DNA from: Hyphodiscus hymeniophilus
Lineage: Eukaryota; Ascomycota; Leotiomycetes; Helotiales; Hyphodiscaceae
Direction: 5' to 3'
Length of the DNA stretch: 64,000 nt
Assembly: GCA_016508695.1 (NCBI GenBank)
Contig: VNKQ01000013.1
Coordinates: 1,054,001-1,118,000, forward strand
In this document: positions 37,292-48,987 of the stretch, one piece after another
Layout: every line of letters starts with the position of its first letter
How positions within the stretch are numbered: position 1 is the first letter of the stretch
The notes under the pieces: generated by a model
Seen by the model: the letters and a program-made list of their open reading frames with translations, nothing else
Databases searched by the model: none
What the model was told of the DNA's origin: nothing
Position numbers and translations under genes: made by a program

Positions 37292-38237
37292 TTTAGTTCT
37301 AAGAAAACTCAGGATAAAAGGTGTGGTATTCTCATTCATTGATCTGTTTACCAGCGGTTCATTATGGTCATGGATAAGACCGCACGACGTTGCGGCTCTA
37401 CAGCATTTGCATCAGGCTGGCGTTGATGTGTAGCATATGGGATCATTGTATTATAAGGATAATGCGATAAGCCGTTACTTTCTATCCATCTATTGCCTAA
37501 GATGCTTCTTCAATATGGTTCATTGTTGTTTCCATCTTATGACTTGTTGTGCAAAATCCTTTGGGTCGTTACAATGTGCCTGGAGTTCTCTGGGCATTGT
37601 ATCTTGTATGCGGCCAGGTCACTTAGGTATGTGCATGAGGTTTAATGCACGCAAATACGACCAAAACCTTGGTACGCAAAAGTAGACGTTTGGTAAGCAC
37701 ATGACATGACGTTGAAAAAAAGGTCTAGGTCAAATGAGGAGGCGCTTGCTATAACAAGAGCTCCTCCAAAACATCTCCCACCAACTCGACCTTCTCAACA
37801 ACCTCCAACTCTTTCTTCCTTTCCCTCACCCGCAAAGCTTTTCTAAACGTGAGTAAACGCTCCTGAATACCTTCGAATCAAATATCTGTCAAATGCCTCT
37901 TGGGGCATTTGTTTCCGCGACGGCTCAGCTCATTTATTTCCAATCTGCTTTGTCGCGAAATCAACATCACGTCAAACAACCATTTCCCATTATCATTCCA
38001 TGATTTCAACTACGCAAACATTCTCACTTCTTATGGGAATCAATTGCTGACCGTATAACTTTTCAGAAAACAATTCCCATCTCGTGGTGACTACAAGTCA
38101 ACATACAACAGTAAGCTCGCCCACCTCTAAACCTCCCTTGAATACACTCCTCCACTGCTTACCTCCTCACCTTTGGTTCTACTCTTCCGAACATTCGCAT
38201 AGTAGGCGGGACTCACGCTTACGTCGACTGAATAGAC
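37292..38237 (+). promoter_or_regulatory. Argonaute promoter and spliced 5' leader
   Basis: Two introns in the untranslated leader are suggested: 37849..38066 (GTGAGT, TTGCTGAC branch, TTTTCAG) and 38111..38235 (GTAAGC...GAATAG), the second ending two bases before the start ATG. They are inferred from splice motifs only. Confidence 0.45.
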
Positions 38238-41200
38238 ATGCCTGGTGGTGCTGGTTTCCAGCAGGCTGCCAATAATGGCCAGCCTCCGCATGGCTTTCAA
38301 CAATCACAATTCGGAGGTCGTTTCGATGGCCCTGGAAGCATATCTGACTCTCCTCGTGGTTCTGCGCCTGGTTCTCCTCGCCCAGGTCAAGGTTCTCCCC
38401 ATCCAACCCATGGCTCCCCTCGTCCAGGCCAAGGCTCTCCCCACCTAACAAGTCCTGGAGGCCAGCAACAAGGTGGTCCGGCTCAGCAGACCCAATACCC
38501 CCAAGGATCTCTTGAGCTTGCGCGCCAAATGCAATCTTCGACCCACGTTAAGGAGTCGGTAATCACCAATCGCCGAGTTGAGCTGCCTTCTGCGGCGTAT
38601 CAGCTTGACCGTCCTGTGAGTAGGAATTCAACTTTGACGTTCTTCTGTGGTGTTATGATGCTCGAGTGAGCTCTACCAATCTTCTCTTGAAGAAGTAGCC
38701 AATATTTCTTGATCAGACTTAAATCTGGCTTGAAGTCAAGTGCCAAGCGAAGAGCCGGATTACGTTGAAATTCCCCCTGTCGTCGCAATCACTACTCCAT
38801 CTCCCGTTTCCCTCAACTTGACGCAATTCACACAGGTGAAGTCTCCTGTAGCCTCTGCCCCATAATTCAAACAAAGAACCCTCCGATTTAAGGTTTAGCG
38901 TGTCCGCGCTAGTCCTCGTCGTCCGCGCTAGCATCTATCTCGATCGTACTTAAGCAACCAAATCCTCCCACCAACCTTCTCTTCCCAAACAACAACAACA
39001 ACAACTTCTTAATCTTCTTCAGCACAACAATACTTCAGCTTACCTCTAGCAAACATCATCACATACAATCAAACAATCATACTACATACAAACAGCAGCT
39101 CAGTTGATTCGTCAACAAACAACTTCATCTTCTCATAATATCTTACATCATTTCCCACATTCTCCCACTTCCTCCCTTCCCTGTCTCTCTCATAGGCTTC
39201 ATCATCACTTTTGTCACCACATTCCTTCCTGTTTCTCCTCGCTACCAACAAAATGGAGCCGCACGCACGTCAAGACTTTCGTTCACAGGCTAACGAAGGT
39301 AATTTCAAGCACCCCGCCACCGCCCTGCCTGCTCGCCCTGCTTTGAACTCTGCTGGAAAACAAATCACGATTCGCGTGAATCAGTTTAAGGTAAGTCTTG
39401 CCCTCTCGACTGAGAATTACAATTCTGACACTTTGAAAAGATCACCCAAATTCCTAATAAGGATATCTATCAATATGACATTCTTATTGGCTCTGGAGGT
39501 TTGTATTCACTATGAGAATTGTTTCCCGAAAATATGAAGCTAACTTGGAGATTGTGAATAGCTGAAAAGCGCGGTTTGGTCAAGGCCGTCTGGGAGTGCC
39601 AGTCTGTTCGTAACAAGCTTAAGACTGCCATTCGTGGCCCTTGGTTGTGGAACGGAGGTTAGTAATCCTCTCTTGTGCTACCCAGTGAGGATGCTGATTT
39701 CCTGAAGACAAGATTGCGTGGTGTTCATTCAACGTACCAGAGATTCGCATGAACATCGATATGGACAAAGAGCGAGGCCGTCCTCCTCCTCAAGCTGGTC
39801 AACCTCCTCGTCCTGTTAACCATGTAATGTTCGTATTGAAGCCTGCCAAGGTTATCCGCCTTGCCGTCCTCAATGCTTTCTTGAGCCGCCAAACCCCGTT
39901 TGATAATTCCTGCTTGGAAGGTATCAGTAAGTGTTCCCCAATCTCACTGGCGATACCTCAAATATGTGTGGTACAGTTGGTTGACCGTTATTCAGACTTC
40001 CTTGATCACCTCATCCGACAAGGTCCATCCGAGAAATATACTACAATCAAGCGATCTTTCTATGCTCCTGGTGGCCAACGTCATCCTCTTGACAACGTAG
40101 TGGAAGCGATGCGTGGTGTTTACTCAAGCGTTCGTTTGTGCGAGCTCAACCCATCCGTTGGAGGTCCAGGCACCGGACTAGCTTTGAACGTTGATGCTGC
40201 CAATGGCACATTCTGGACTTCCCAATCTGTTCACCAAGCTGCCCGCAACCTTTGCAAGAACCGCAATCGCAACTTGTCCTTCGAGGTCTTCCGTGACCAA
40301 CTCCTTCCAACTAAGTCTCGGGAGCCGGGTGTTTGGACTTTCTCCCCTGAATTCAAGGAGTTACGCAAGATGCACAAGCTGAAGTTCAAGGTCAAGCACC
40401 GTGGCAAGCAAGACGACAACAAGATCTGTACGTATTTACTTCCATTATCTCGGTTCTACATGTCTCTCAAAATCTTCGAAAGATTTGGGCTCGTATTCTT
40501 CAAGCTCTGTGAATGATTGGGAATGGATTTGTTAATCTCCAATCAGTGCTTTGGAACTTGACTAACTCGGTCTAGATACAATCAAGAAGTTTACGTGGAT
40601 AAAGAACGAACGTGATGCTAACCTCGCTCGTGTGGGCCAGCACGCCAAGAATACCACATTCCCTCTCAAGAATCGTGCTAACCCGACTGCTGCACCGGTC
40701 GAGACCTCGATCTACGATTATTTCGTTCAGAGATACAACATCCGTCTCGAGTATTGGCAACTTCCTCTCATCGAGACAACTCGTGATGGTCTTTTCCCAA
40801 TGGAGCTCTGCATCCTTGTGGCAAATCAGCGATACCAGTACAAGCTAACTCCTGATCAAACTGCCTCGATGATTAAGGTTCGTCTATTAATTTGCATATG
40901 ATGGCCGTTTACTGATGCTGTTCTCAGTTTGCCGTTACACGCCCTAAGGAGCGTCTCCAGGCCATTAATCACGGCGTTGAGATGTTAAAGTGGCAAAGTG
41001 ACCGATATCTCGACTTCTTCGATCTCAAGGTTGATCCCAACTTGACATTGACTCAAGCTCGCCTCCTGGCGCCACCGGAGGTCCAATATGCTGGCTCCAA
41101 AGCCAACCCTGGACTGACTGGTCGTTGGGATCTTCGGGGCAAGAAGTTGTTGCTTTCGAATCCTGATGCACTGAAGTCATGGTCTCTCTGTATCGTCCAA

Positions 41201-42847
41201 GAGGCTTGTCCGGAGACAGTCGCCAGAAACTTCCTCAACGTCTTTATCCAGACTTACATTGGTCATGGTGGCAAAGTCATGGCTAGTGTCCCCCTGAGGT
41301 CTCAATTTGGCTCTGCTAACGTCCAAATAGAACAAGAACCCCCCTATCCACGTGATGCAGCGCCAAGATACTGACCTTGCCAAAGCCGTTCAGGAGAGTA
41401 GACAGAAGGCCGGCAATGAAGGTGAGCCTTACCTATTCATCCTTACCCATTCATCATTATGCCATCAAGCTAACACCCAAACAGCCCGATCCGCTCCTCA
41501 AATCGTTCTCTTCGTTCTTCCTGGCCGTGACTCCGCCATGTATGATCGTCTCAAGAAGAACATGGAATGTCGATTCGGCATGGTGTCTCAGATGCTCAAC
41601 GTTGCTCATGTAACAAAGGCTCAGCCTCAATACTGCAGCAATGTTTGCATGAAGCTTAATGCTAAGCTTGGTGGTACAACCTGCAAGGTTGCTGACAAGC
41701 CTGGTGCCAAGCCTTTCTTCCCGGTCAAAACCATGATCATTGGTAATTTTCTCGCCGTTTAAATACTGAATATTGCTGAATAATTCCTCTAGGTGCCGAT
41801 GTTTCTCATCCTGCCCCTGGCTCTCCGCAACCTTCTATGGCCGCTTTAACCATGTCTATGGACGCCAACGCGTGCAGATACGCTGCTGGAGTTCAGACCA
41901 ATGGCATTCGCGTTGAGATGCTTACAGAAGCTAACATTCTAACATTGTTCGTCGAAATGTTCGGCAAGTGGATCAATAAAGTGGGTGGTGGTAGTGGCCC
42001 ACAGCACATCTACTACTTCCGTGACGGTGTCTCCGAAGGTCAATTTCAGCAGGTCTTGGATCAAGAGGTAGCTGTCATGAAGCGCCTCTTGATTAACCGT
42101 TACGGTGAAGGCGCTGCCCGTGTAAGATTTCGCTCCTGATCTGCAGTACCAGTGCCGTGCTGACAAATTCTCAGATGAAATGGACTGTCGTTGTTTGTAC
42201 AAAGCGTCATCACATCCGCCTCTTCCCCAAGGAAGGTGATGCGGCTGCCGGTGATCGCAACAACAATGCTCTACCTGGTACTCTCGTCGAGCGAGATGTC
42301 ACCCATCCATTTGAATATGACTTCTACCTCAACTCCCATTCCGCTATCCAAGGTACTGCGCGTCCTGTACACTACCAAGTCATCATGGACGAGGCTCAGT
42401 GTGCTGTCAACGAATTCCAGCGATTGATCTACCATCACTGCTATCAATATGCGCGCTCCACTACAACAGTTTCACTATGTAAGTTTCATCTTTATAGCTC
42501 CAGCCATACCTTACTGATGTACAATAAGTCCCGGCTGTCTATTACGCTCACTTGGCGTCCAACCGCGCTCGCGCTCATGAGTCCAAAGCCGCCTCCGACG
42601 GTCCCCGTGGTGGTCAGAAGTTTGAAGAAGCCGAATATAATGCCGCCAATCTTCGTCGCCAAGGCATTGATGTAGGCTCTTCCCAGACTGGCAGCTCCAT
42701 ACCCGAGGAAGTAACCACGCTTTTGCCGTAAGTATTACCATCTCCTTCTGCAACAATTGCTAATCTTCACACTTCAGATTGGGTAACTCGACGACTAATA
42801 CTCCTGCTGAGCTCGATCACATCCGCCTTGGAATGTGGTACATCTAA
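38238..42847 (+). CDS. Argonaute (QDE-2-like small-RNA guided silencing protein)
   Basis: Fourteen coding exons: 38238..38615, 39289..39390, 39441..39498, 39562..39657, 39708..39926, 39996..40427, 40576..40877, 40928..41275 (or ..41287), 41331..41421, 41485..41742, 41793..42121, 42175..42478, 42529..42727 and 42778..42847; about 1,061-1,065 residues. Order: Gly/Pro/Gln-rich N-terminus with repeated GSPRPGQGSPH, N domain (RRVELPSAAY...), linker, PAZ, MID and PIWI. The PIWI tetrad is present: Asp in GADVSHP (~764), Glu in RVEML (~803), Asp in FRDGVSEGQF (~839) and His in YYAHLASNRAR (~980), so slicing is plausible. It ends RLGMWYI. Fungal Argonautes act in quelling or meiotic silencing; which branch is not resolved. 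The donor after exon 8 is ambiguous. Confidence 0.93.
38989..39005 (+). repeat. (CAA)n simple repeat inside the long Argonaute intron
   Basis: A short CAA trinucleotide run lies in the 673 bp intron between coding exons 1 and 2, in an otherwise C/A/T-rich, leader-like sequence. Confidence 0.7.
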
Positions 42848-44164
42848 GCATCCTTCAAAACTCACCAACGATTCTTGACAATTGTCTTGATCCCGACACT
42901 TCTTTTACTTCTTAAACTGTATTGACACAAATTTTCTGAGCTCGGCTCCCTGGCTACGTGTACTTAGCCTCTGGTCATTTGACGGGAGGGCAGTGCTTTG
43001 GTCTTGCATTATTTTACTTCTTTCCATGGTCTTGAGATCATTGGCCCTTCTTTATACACATTGCGGTTTATAGCCAACTTTCGGGCTGGTGGAGGACAAT
43101 ATTATGATGATGACACTGCGTTTTTCTTTGGCATTGCTGATAGTCACTTCTCGGCCTGGTGGTGGTAAAAGTTTTACGATTGCGAAGCGATACTTTTCAT
43201 AGACATGAAAGTCCAAAGCTCTTGAGCACCAAACAATTCCCTTGCCTGTGAATTTAACTCTAATCATGACGATAGGCTTGAGGTTCAAGAGCCAGGATCT
43301 CTGTTATCTCCCAGCGCGACGTTTGTTTCGATCACTTATCACTTATCTTTCCAAATGACGCTGACCTAAAAAAGGATCATCATTTGAGTCAGGATTGAGA
43401 GCCTCAAATCCTAGAACTTGCATAAAGCAAAAAAAATTTAGATCAGAGGAAAGCCGCAAAGAACGTCTCAATACCGGATATCCCTTTTGGTCAAGCTTTA
43501 GCGAGATCCCCTGCGACTATCCAGAGGCAATTAATTGGAAACCCGCCTTTTTGATTCTGGACCTCATGGAACGTAAAAGCTGACAGACTTTTGATCATTA
43601 GAGCAAGCTTGAAGGTTAGGGAAGCTATCTATAGCCTATAGGGAGAGGAAAGGCAGTCGGAGGTGCACTTACTGTCCTTGATAACGCGTTCGGGAATCGG
43701 GACTAGGAATTGAATCATATGCTGTAAACATGCTTGAGTTGTCTACGTTAAGGACTGCTGGCATAGTTAAGCCGAAGAGCTGAATATCTCGAATCACTTT
43801 AGTAAGTAGGCTATGTTTATCTGAGCCCTGCATCATCGAATCATGGAACCATTGAGACAAGATCAAGATACGAAGAGACTAAGTCGGGGGGCCTGACATC
43901 CATAATCTGGTTGTGGGCATTCTGACCGTCAAATGCAAGTGGAGAGAATCAAGAGGGAGCTATGTCAGATGACGGTAAGATCTTAATCAATAAGGTTCCA
44001 ATGAGCCTCTAGCTTTCGAGCACAAGTGAATTAGGACTCAGACAACAAGTCGGCAATTTTGTCAATCGTCACTGAAACCTACAGATAAGGAAAACATGGG
44101 TCATCTGGGTCTTTCATTTCTTCCCAATATCCGCGTATGTTCTAAAGGTAGTAAATTGATCATC
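42848..44164. other. Convergent intergenic region, Argonaute / NOP9
   Basis: About 1.3 kb holding both 3' flanks. Small frames (43052..43288 minus, 43395..43583 plus) have no domain signal. No repeat or RNA gene is seen. Confidence 0.4.
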
Positions 44165-46372
44165 TCAAACGACGATCTTATTGACTCCAGTTCCCTTCTT
44201 TGCTTTGTCCCGAGCATACTTCTCTCTCGCTAGCTCGATGCCGGTTTTCTTCTTTCCGTCATCCACCTTGCCCTTTCCCTTTGGAACTCCCTTGCTATCC
44301 TTCTCAATAACAGCATCGTTGACATAGCCTTTACCCGTCTGACCAGCGACACTTCCCTGAACCTTCTTCACCCAGTCTCCTCGTTTTCGTTTGAAGAGAT
44401 CCATGCTCCAATTTCGCCAGACAATACGGCCAGTGAAGGACTCGCGGAGGTCCGCTTCAAGGGCTGAGAGTGTGATGGCTATACGCTCGACAAGCGACAA
44501 CAAAGTGGGAGCGGATAAAAGGATTGAGTCAAGGATGTGTGTGCCAACGGTTGATTGGGCAAGCAGAGAAACCGCCTCGCCAGTACTGAGGAGGCTGTTC
44601 AGAAGTTTGCGGCGAAATGTAAGGTTTGACGATTGTGGCGGGGAAACGGAGAAGGAGTTCGAAATTGGCGTCAAGGAGGCTTGTAGAATGTGCGATGTGC
44701 TCATCCATAACGCCAGCGTGAGGAGAGCTTCGGGAGTGAGATTGAGAAGACCGTCTTGGATCAATGTACACGCCGGACCGGGGATCGAAAGCATTGCTTG
44801 GGCAAGGAGAGAGCCGTGCAGTTGTTGGGGTGTAGCTTTCGGTACAAGTTTTGGTGGTTCTGGTGCACCTTCAGGTTCAGATGTTAGGTCGATGGCTGGG
44901 AGTAGTTGCAAGGAGAGGTAGTTGATGTCGTCTATGCATGCCATCTTCAAGATAAGAGTCTTGAGATCTGAGCCATATCCAACGAAGACGGTGCTTGTAA
45001 GCTCTGAAGTATCTCCGCTACGAGCATGGCAACGTTCGAGAAGTGTTTTGACCACTATGGTGCGGGATCGTGAGATTAGACCGGCGATATGTGGAGTGAT
45101 GTCGGTGGCAGCTTCGTCAAGATCTTCTTTGCTGAGACGGTTTAGAACACGAATGACAACATAGGAGGATATTTCGTTGCGTGCGAACGAGGCTATTCGG
45201 TCTTTGAATATGGTGCGGTATATTTGTTTGAATAGCTTTCCTGGGGCATGTGTGCAGATCGTCTCGAGCAGCCGGGAACCGATTGGGTCGTACACAATGC
45301 CATTGATGAAGATCGCGGATTCGGAATTTTCTGATGAGACATCGTCAGGGAGGAGGGCAGATATGATTGTCTTTTCGGAGGAATTGGACCCTTTTCTCGA
45401 ATTCGGGTTGGTAAGTTCTAGTTCGAGGAGAAGTTGTAGCGAAGGATTGCCCGTAGGATGAGAGGCTAAAACTCGAATAAAAGCTGTATCCATTGTAGCT
45501 ATTGTATCTGAGATAATCTTTTCGACAGCGAACTGGAACGAGGACGGTACGGATCGCTTATTAAGGGAGAGCACGCTAGGGGTATTGTCGAAGTTATGGA
45601 TCGAGACTTTCTCTTTTCTTTTGCTTCGGAGTAGACTTCGAGTTGCTTCTTGTTCCAATGCTCGGCCCGAAAGTATGATGAGGAGGACTCGAAGTGTGTG
45701 CGAGGCGAACCGGTCTGTTAGCAGGAACGTCATTTGTCCTTCCAGCTCATCAAGAGTAGACAAGAATAAATTCTCCATGGATACATCCTTTACAGCACCT
45801 TCTCCCTCTGAGTCTGCCGTGAGTTCTTCCGTGACCACTGGTGCGGATTGAATGAACAAAGTCTCGCAACAATGGCTTGCAAAACGATGCTGAACCAAAT
45901 GAGTAAAGTTCCCCGCAAATTTCTCGAACAGCTTTTTCTTCTGCTCCACCGTGCTTAGTAGTATGAGTCGCTCCATAAGCCTCGAGCATGATTGACTACA
46001 TGCAATCTTCAGCTCCTTGCCATCTGCTTCTCGGTATACGTTTGCTAGGAAGAGGTCTCGTTCCTCTGGTTCGGGGAAATCGTTCAATTCAAGGAGTTCG
46101 TCTGCCCTTCGGAAGTATTCCTGTTCTTCGTCCTCCAACATGCCATAGAATGGTCTCTCGGTGACCTCTACTTCACCGTCTTTTTCTGCAATATTGGCAT
46201 TGTCTGTATCCAGATGGGATTGGATGCCTCCATCCTCAGCTTCAGCTTCACCTTCGGCAGCGGGGTCTTGGGGTTTGTGACGTTTGTTTTCGAGGGCTGT
46301 GTCTTCGTCCTGTTCCCGCTTCCGTTTCTTCTCCTCCCTTCTTCCTCTGCTGTGTTTGTTCTCTTTGGGCAT
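44165..46372 (-). CDS. NOP9: Nucleolar pumilio-like protein Nop9
   Basis: A single exon of 735 residues. The N-terminus is Lys/Arg/Glu-rich with nuclear signals (RREEKKRKREQ, NKRHKPQ), then the family block RPFYGMLEDEEQEYFRRADE and PUF repeats (QSCSRLMERLILLS, LVQHRFASHCCETLF, MTFLLTDRFASHTLRVLL, DPIGSRLLETICTHA, SYVVIRVLNRLSKED, VGTHILDSIL). The C-terminus is basic (VPKGKGKVDDGKKKTG). Nop9 binds pre-rRNA near the 3' end of 18S and controls its cleavage during small-subunit assembly. It is the only large intronless gene here. It shares a 239 bp divergent promoter with the PLP decarboxylase. Confidence 0.95.
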   Translation of the reverse strand: MPKENKHSRGRREEKKRKREQDEDTALENKRHKPQDPAAEGEAEAEDGGIQSHLDTDNANIAEKDGEVEVTERPFYGMLEDEEQEYFRRADELLELNDFPEPEERDLFLANVYREADGKELKIACSQSCSRLMERLILLSTVEQKKKLFEKFAGNFTHLVQHRFASHCCETLFIQSAPVVTEELTADSEGEGAVKDVSMENLFLSTLDELEGQMTFLLTDRFASHTLRVLLIILSGRALEQEATRSLLRSKRKEKVSIHNFDNTPSVLSLNKRSVPSSFQFAVEKIISDTIATMDTAFIRVLASHPTGNPSLQLLLELELTNPNSRKGSNSSEKTIISALLPDDVSSENSESAIFINGIVYDPIGSRLLETICTHAPGKLFKQIYRTIFKDRIASFARNEISSYVVIRVLNRLSKEDLDEAATDITPHIAGLISRSRTIVVKTLLERCHARSGDTSELTSTVFVGYGSDLKTLILKMACIDDINYLSLQLLPAIDLTSEPEGAPEPPKLVPKATPQQLHGSLLAQAMLSIPGPACTLIQDGLLNLTPEALLTLALWMSTSHILQASLTPISNSFSVSPPQSSNLTFRRKLLNSLLSTGEAVSLLAQSTVGTHILDSILLSAPTLLSLVERIAITLSALEADLRESFTGRIVWRNWSMDLFKRKRGDWVKKVQGSVAGQTGKGYVNDAVIEKDSKGVPKGKGKVDDGKKKTGIELAREKYARDKAKKGTGVNKIVV

Positions 46373-46611
46373 TTCGAATTGACTCTATTGTTACATGGCC
46401 TGGGACGATGTGCTGAAATATATGTGGTCGACTTTTTCCGTTTTCGATGTGGGTCACGGAGGAAAAGCGGCCGCATCCTTCGATGGCGCCATACCAAACT
46501 CGGACGCACCAAATTCGTCATAGCTAGGCATAGATTTGTAAAATTGGCTGGTTCATTCCTCCAGAGAAATGGAAATTCCTTTGTATACTATTTCATAATT
46601 CAAGTTACTCA
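46373..46611. promoter_or_regulatory. Compact bidirectional promoter, NOP9 / decarboxylase
   Basis: Only 239 bp separate the two start codons, so both promoters and leaders must lie here. Confidence 0.5.
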
Positions 46612-48504
46612 ATGGCAGCAAACGAAAACACTTTTCCCAACGAGAGGATGGCAAATGGCGTAGCGAAGCCTTTAAATCGTGCAGACGAAGTTGACGATGT
46701 GAGTGGCTGCTGCATTATGCTGCGAAACCTCAAATATCCCCATCATAACGTTTGTTTAAAAGATCCCTGCGGCTTCAAAACTTTGAGTGACTTGGAGACT
46801 ACAATAGTTTTTCGAAATGTTCAGGGTCACAGGCCGTCGGGGCTCATCTGCAAGGCAAGAAGAGTAAAGTTCTCAATCCGTCAGATCGTTCAAAGTCCCG
46901 GATCATTTGAACTTTGAAACTAAGCGAAGGGGGTTGACCGACTTTATTTAGTTACTCACAGCAGTTCAATCCCTCATAATACCATTCATTAAATCAGCTG
47001 ACCACGATGCTGCAACCAAACATACTGGCCACGGACTTGTAATTCCTGGAGGAGGGCCCAGAACTAGTCTTGTCGAACATCACAAGCCCGAAAAGTTGTC
47101 CCGGCTTATGAATGTTGATTTACCTCAGAATGGCAAAGGAAAGGAGGGCCTACTTGCAACTATTGACCAGGTTCTCAAGTACAGTGTCAATACTTGGGAC
47201 CAAGGATTCATGGACAAGTTGTATGCGAGCACGAATGCGGTATGAGAATCTGTTGGTAACTCTTCTGATTCTAACATAACACTGAACGAATCAGGTTGGG
47301 GTGATTTCTGAGCTGCTCTTGGCTGTTCTAAATACGAATGTAAGCTGAAGTTGATTTCATGAGGGCGAGCTTACACTTGCAGGTCCATGTTTTCCAAGTC
47401 TCTCCGGCACTCTCCGTAATCGAAAAGACTACAGCAAAAACATTCGCAAACCTCTTTGGGTTCGATGGTCCTCATGCGGGAGGGGTCATTATGCAAGGAG
47501 GAAGTGCATCAAATACGACTTCCATAATCATCGCTCGGAACAACATGTACCCAAAATCCAAGACCGAAGGAAATAGCAACTTCAAGTTCGTACTTTTCAC
47601 CAGTGCTCATGGTCATTACTCTCTCGAGAAAGCAGCTCAAATGTGCGGTCTTGGATCTGACAACGTCTGGTCTGTTCCAATCAACGCCCAAGGCTGCATG
47701 ATCACTTCTGAGCTTGAGAAACTCATACAAAAATCCAAAGACGAAGGCAGAACACCATTCTATGTCAATGCCACCGCTGGGACGACAGTCCTTGGATCAT
47801 TCGATCCATTTATAGATATCTCTAAGATCTGTAGGAAGTACAATCTATGGATGCATGTTGATGGTAGCTGGGGTGGGCCACTGATCTTCTCAGAGAAGCA
47901 GAAGCACAAGTTGAAAGGCGTGGAGCTTGCAGATTCGTTGGCCGTAAATCCGCATAAGATGATGGGTGTCCCGGTAACCTGTTCTTTCTTGCTCGGACCT
48001 GACCTCAATAAGTTTCATAAAGCAAACACATTGCCTGCTGGGTATCTTTTCCATGAAGGAAATGACAACGGGGAAGTTTGGGATCTCGCTGACCTGACGC
48101 TCCAATGTGGGCGTCGAGGCGATGGCCTGAAGTTAGCATTGAGCTGGATCTACTATGGCAAATCTGGGTTCGAGCAACAAATCGACCACGCTTTTGAGAT
48201 CGCTGCATACTTTGCTTCGGAAGTTGGGAAGCATCAGGACTTGGTTTTAGTGTCGGAAAATCCGCCACCTTGCTTACAGGTGTGCTTCTATTATGCAAAA
48301 GGCGAACAGCTGAGAGCACAGAAGGAGGACAATACGAGGATTACGAGTGAGATAGTACATATGCTGATTCCAGCGGGGTTCATGGTTGATTACGCACCGG
48401 GGGAGAAGGGGAGTTTCTTCCGGGTTGTGGTTAACAGCCAAACTAGGCAAGGGACGATTGATGGCTTGATAAAAGCCATCGAAAAGTCTGGGAAGGATAT
48501 TTAG
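46612..48504 (+). CDS. Group II PLP-dependent decarboxylase (glutamate / cysteine-sulfinate decarboxylase-like)
   Basis: Five exons, 46612..46698, 46833..46863 (31 bp microexon), 46998..47239, 47295..47339 and 47383..48504, give 508 residues. Conserved features: LVEHHKPEKL, VNTWDQGFMDKLYASTNA, QVSPALSVIE, GGSASN, HVDGSWGG and the PLP lysine K327 in NPHKMMGVP. The family decarboxylates glutamate, cysteine sulfinate or aspartate in the cytosol; the substrate is not decided here. The microexon is the one combination I found that links exon 1 in phase to ...TDHDAATKHTGHG, and it needs RNA confirmation. Exons 3-5 are firm. Confidence 0.88.
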
Positions 48505-48987
48505 ACAGCTATCTTGTCTTGAAAAGTTCAGATCATACACGTACGCGCTCAACTAGTATGAGCATTTCAAAAATCTGGCAGTCCTTCCGGCGATCAATGT
48601 CCACCATATTTAAATTGCTCAATCTCCCAAGCCATCTGAACGGTCTGAAGGGCTTTACTATCTGTCTGTTTTCGCAAACATTCCAAAAAAGTGATACCTA
48701 GCTCACACAACTCTCACCGCAGTGTGCAAGCCTTTCAAAATCTCATTTCAATATTCAATTGCTGTCTAGCGTCAAGTCCAAGTTGTGAGTCCAGTTTCGA
48801 TCAAGTTCTGCGGTATCCTAGGAACTTGCGTGGATGCGGTAGGGCTGTTTCCCATTGCGGCAATGAGTAAAGACTGTATGGTCTGGGAAGTAGTTACCCC
48901 ACTTTTGAGGTCGTACTCCGGACATGCTAAGTCCCGCCCCCACCTTTGAACTACAGTATGAGATTATCCCATAGTATGAAAGACTCT
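48505..48987. other. Convergent intergenic region
   Basis: 3' flanks of the decarboxylase and the dual-specificity phosphatase. Nothing further recognised. Confidence 0.45.

Noticed and set aside
38238..38669. Separate 143-residue Gly/Pro-rich gene
   Set aside because: A GTGAGT donor at 38616 in phase with the Argonaute exon at 39289, and the N-domain sequence RRVELPSAAY, place it as the Argonaute first coding exon.
44391..45461. Plus-strand frames across NOP9 (up to 176 codons)
   Set aside because: Antisense shadows of the firm 735-residue Nop9 frame.
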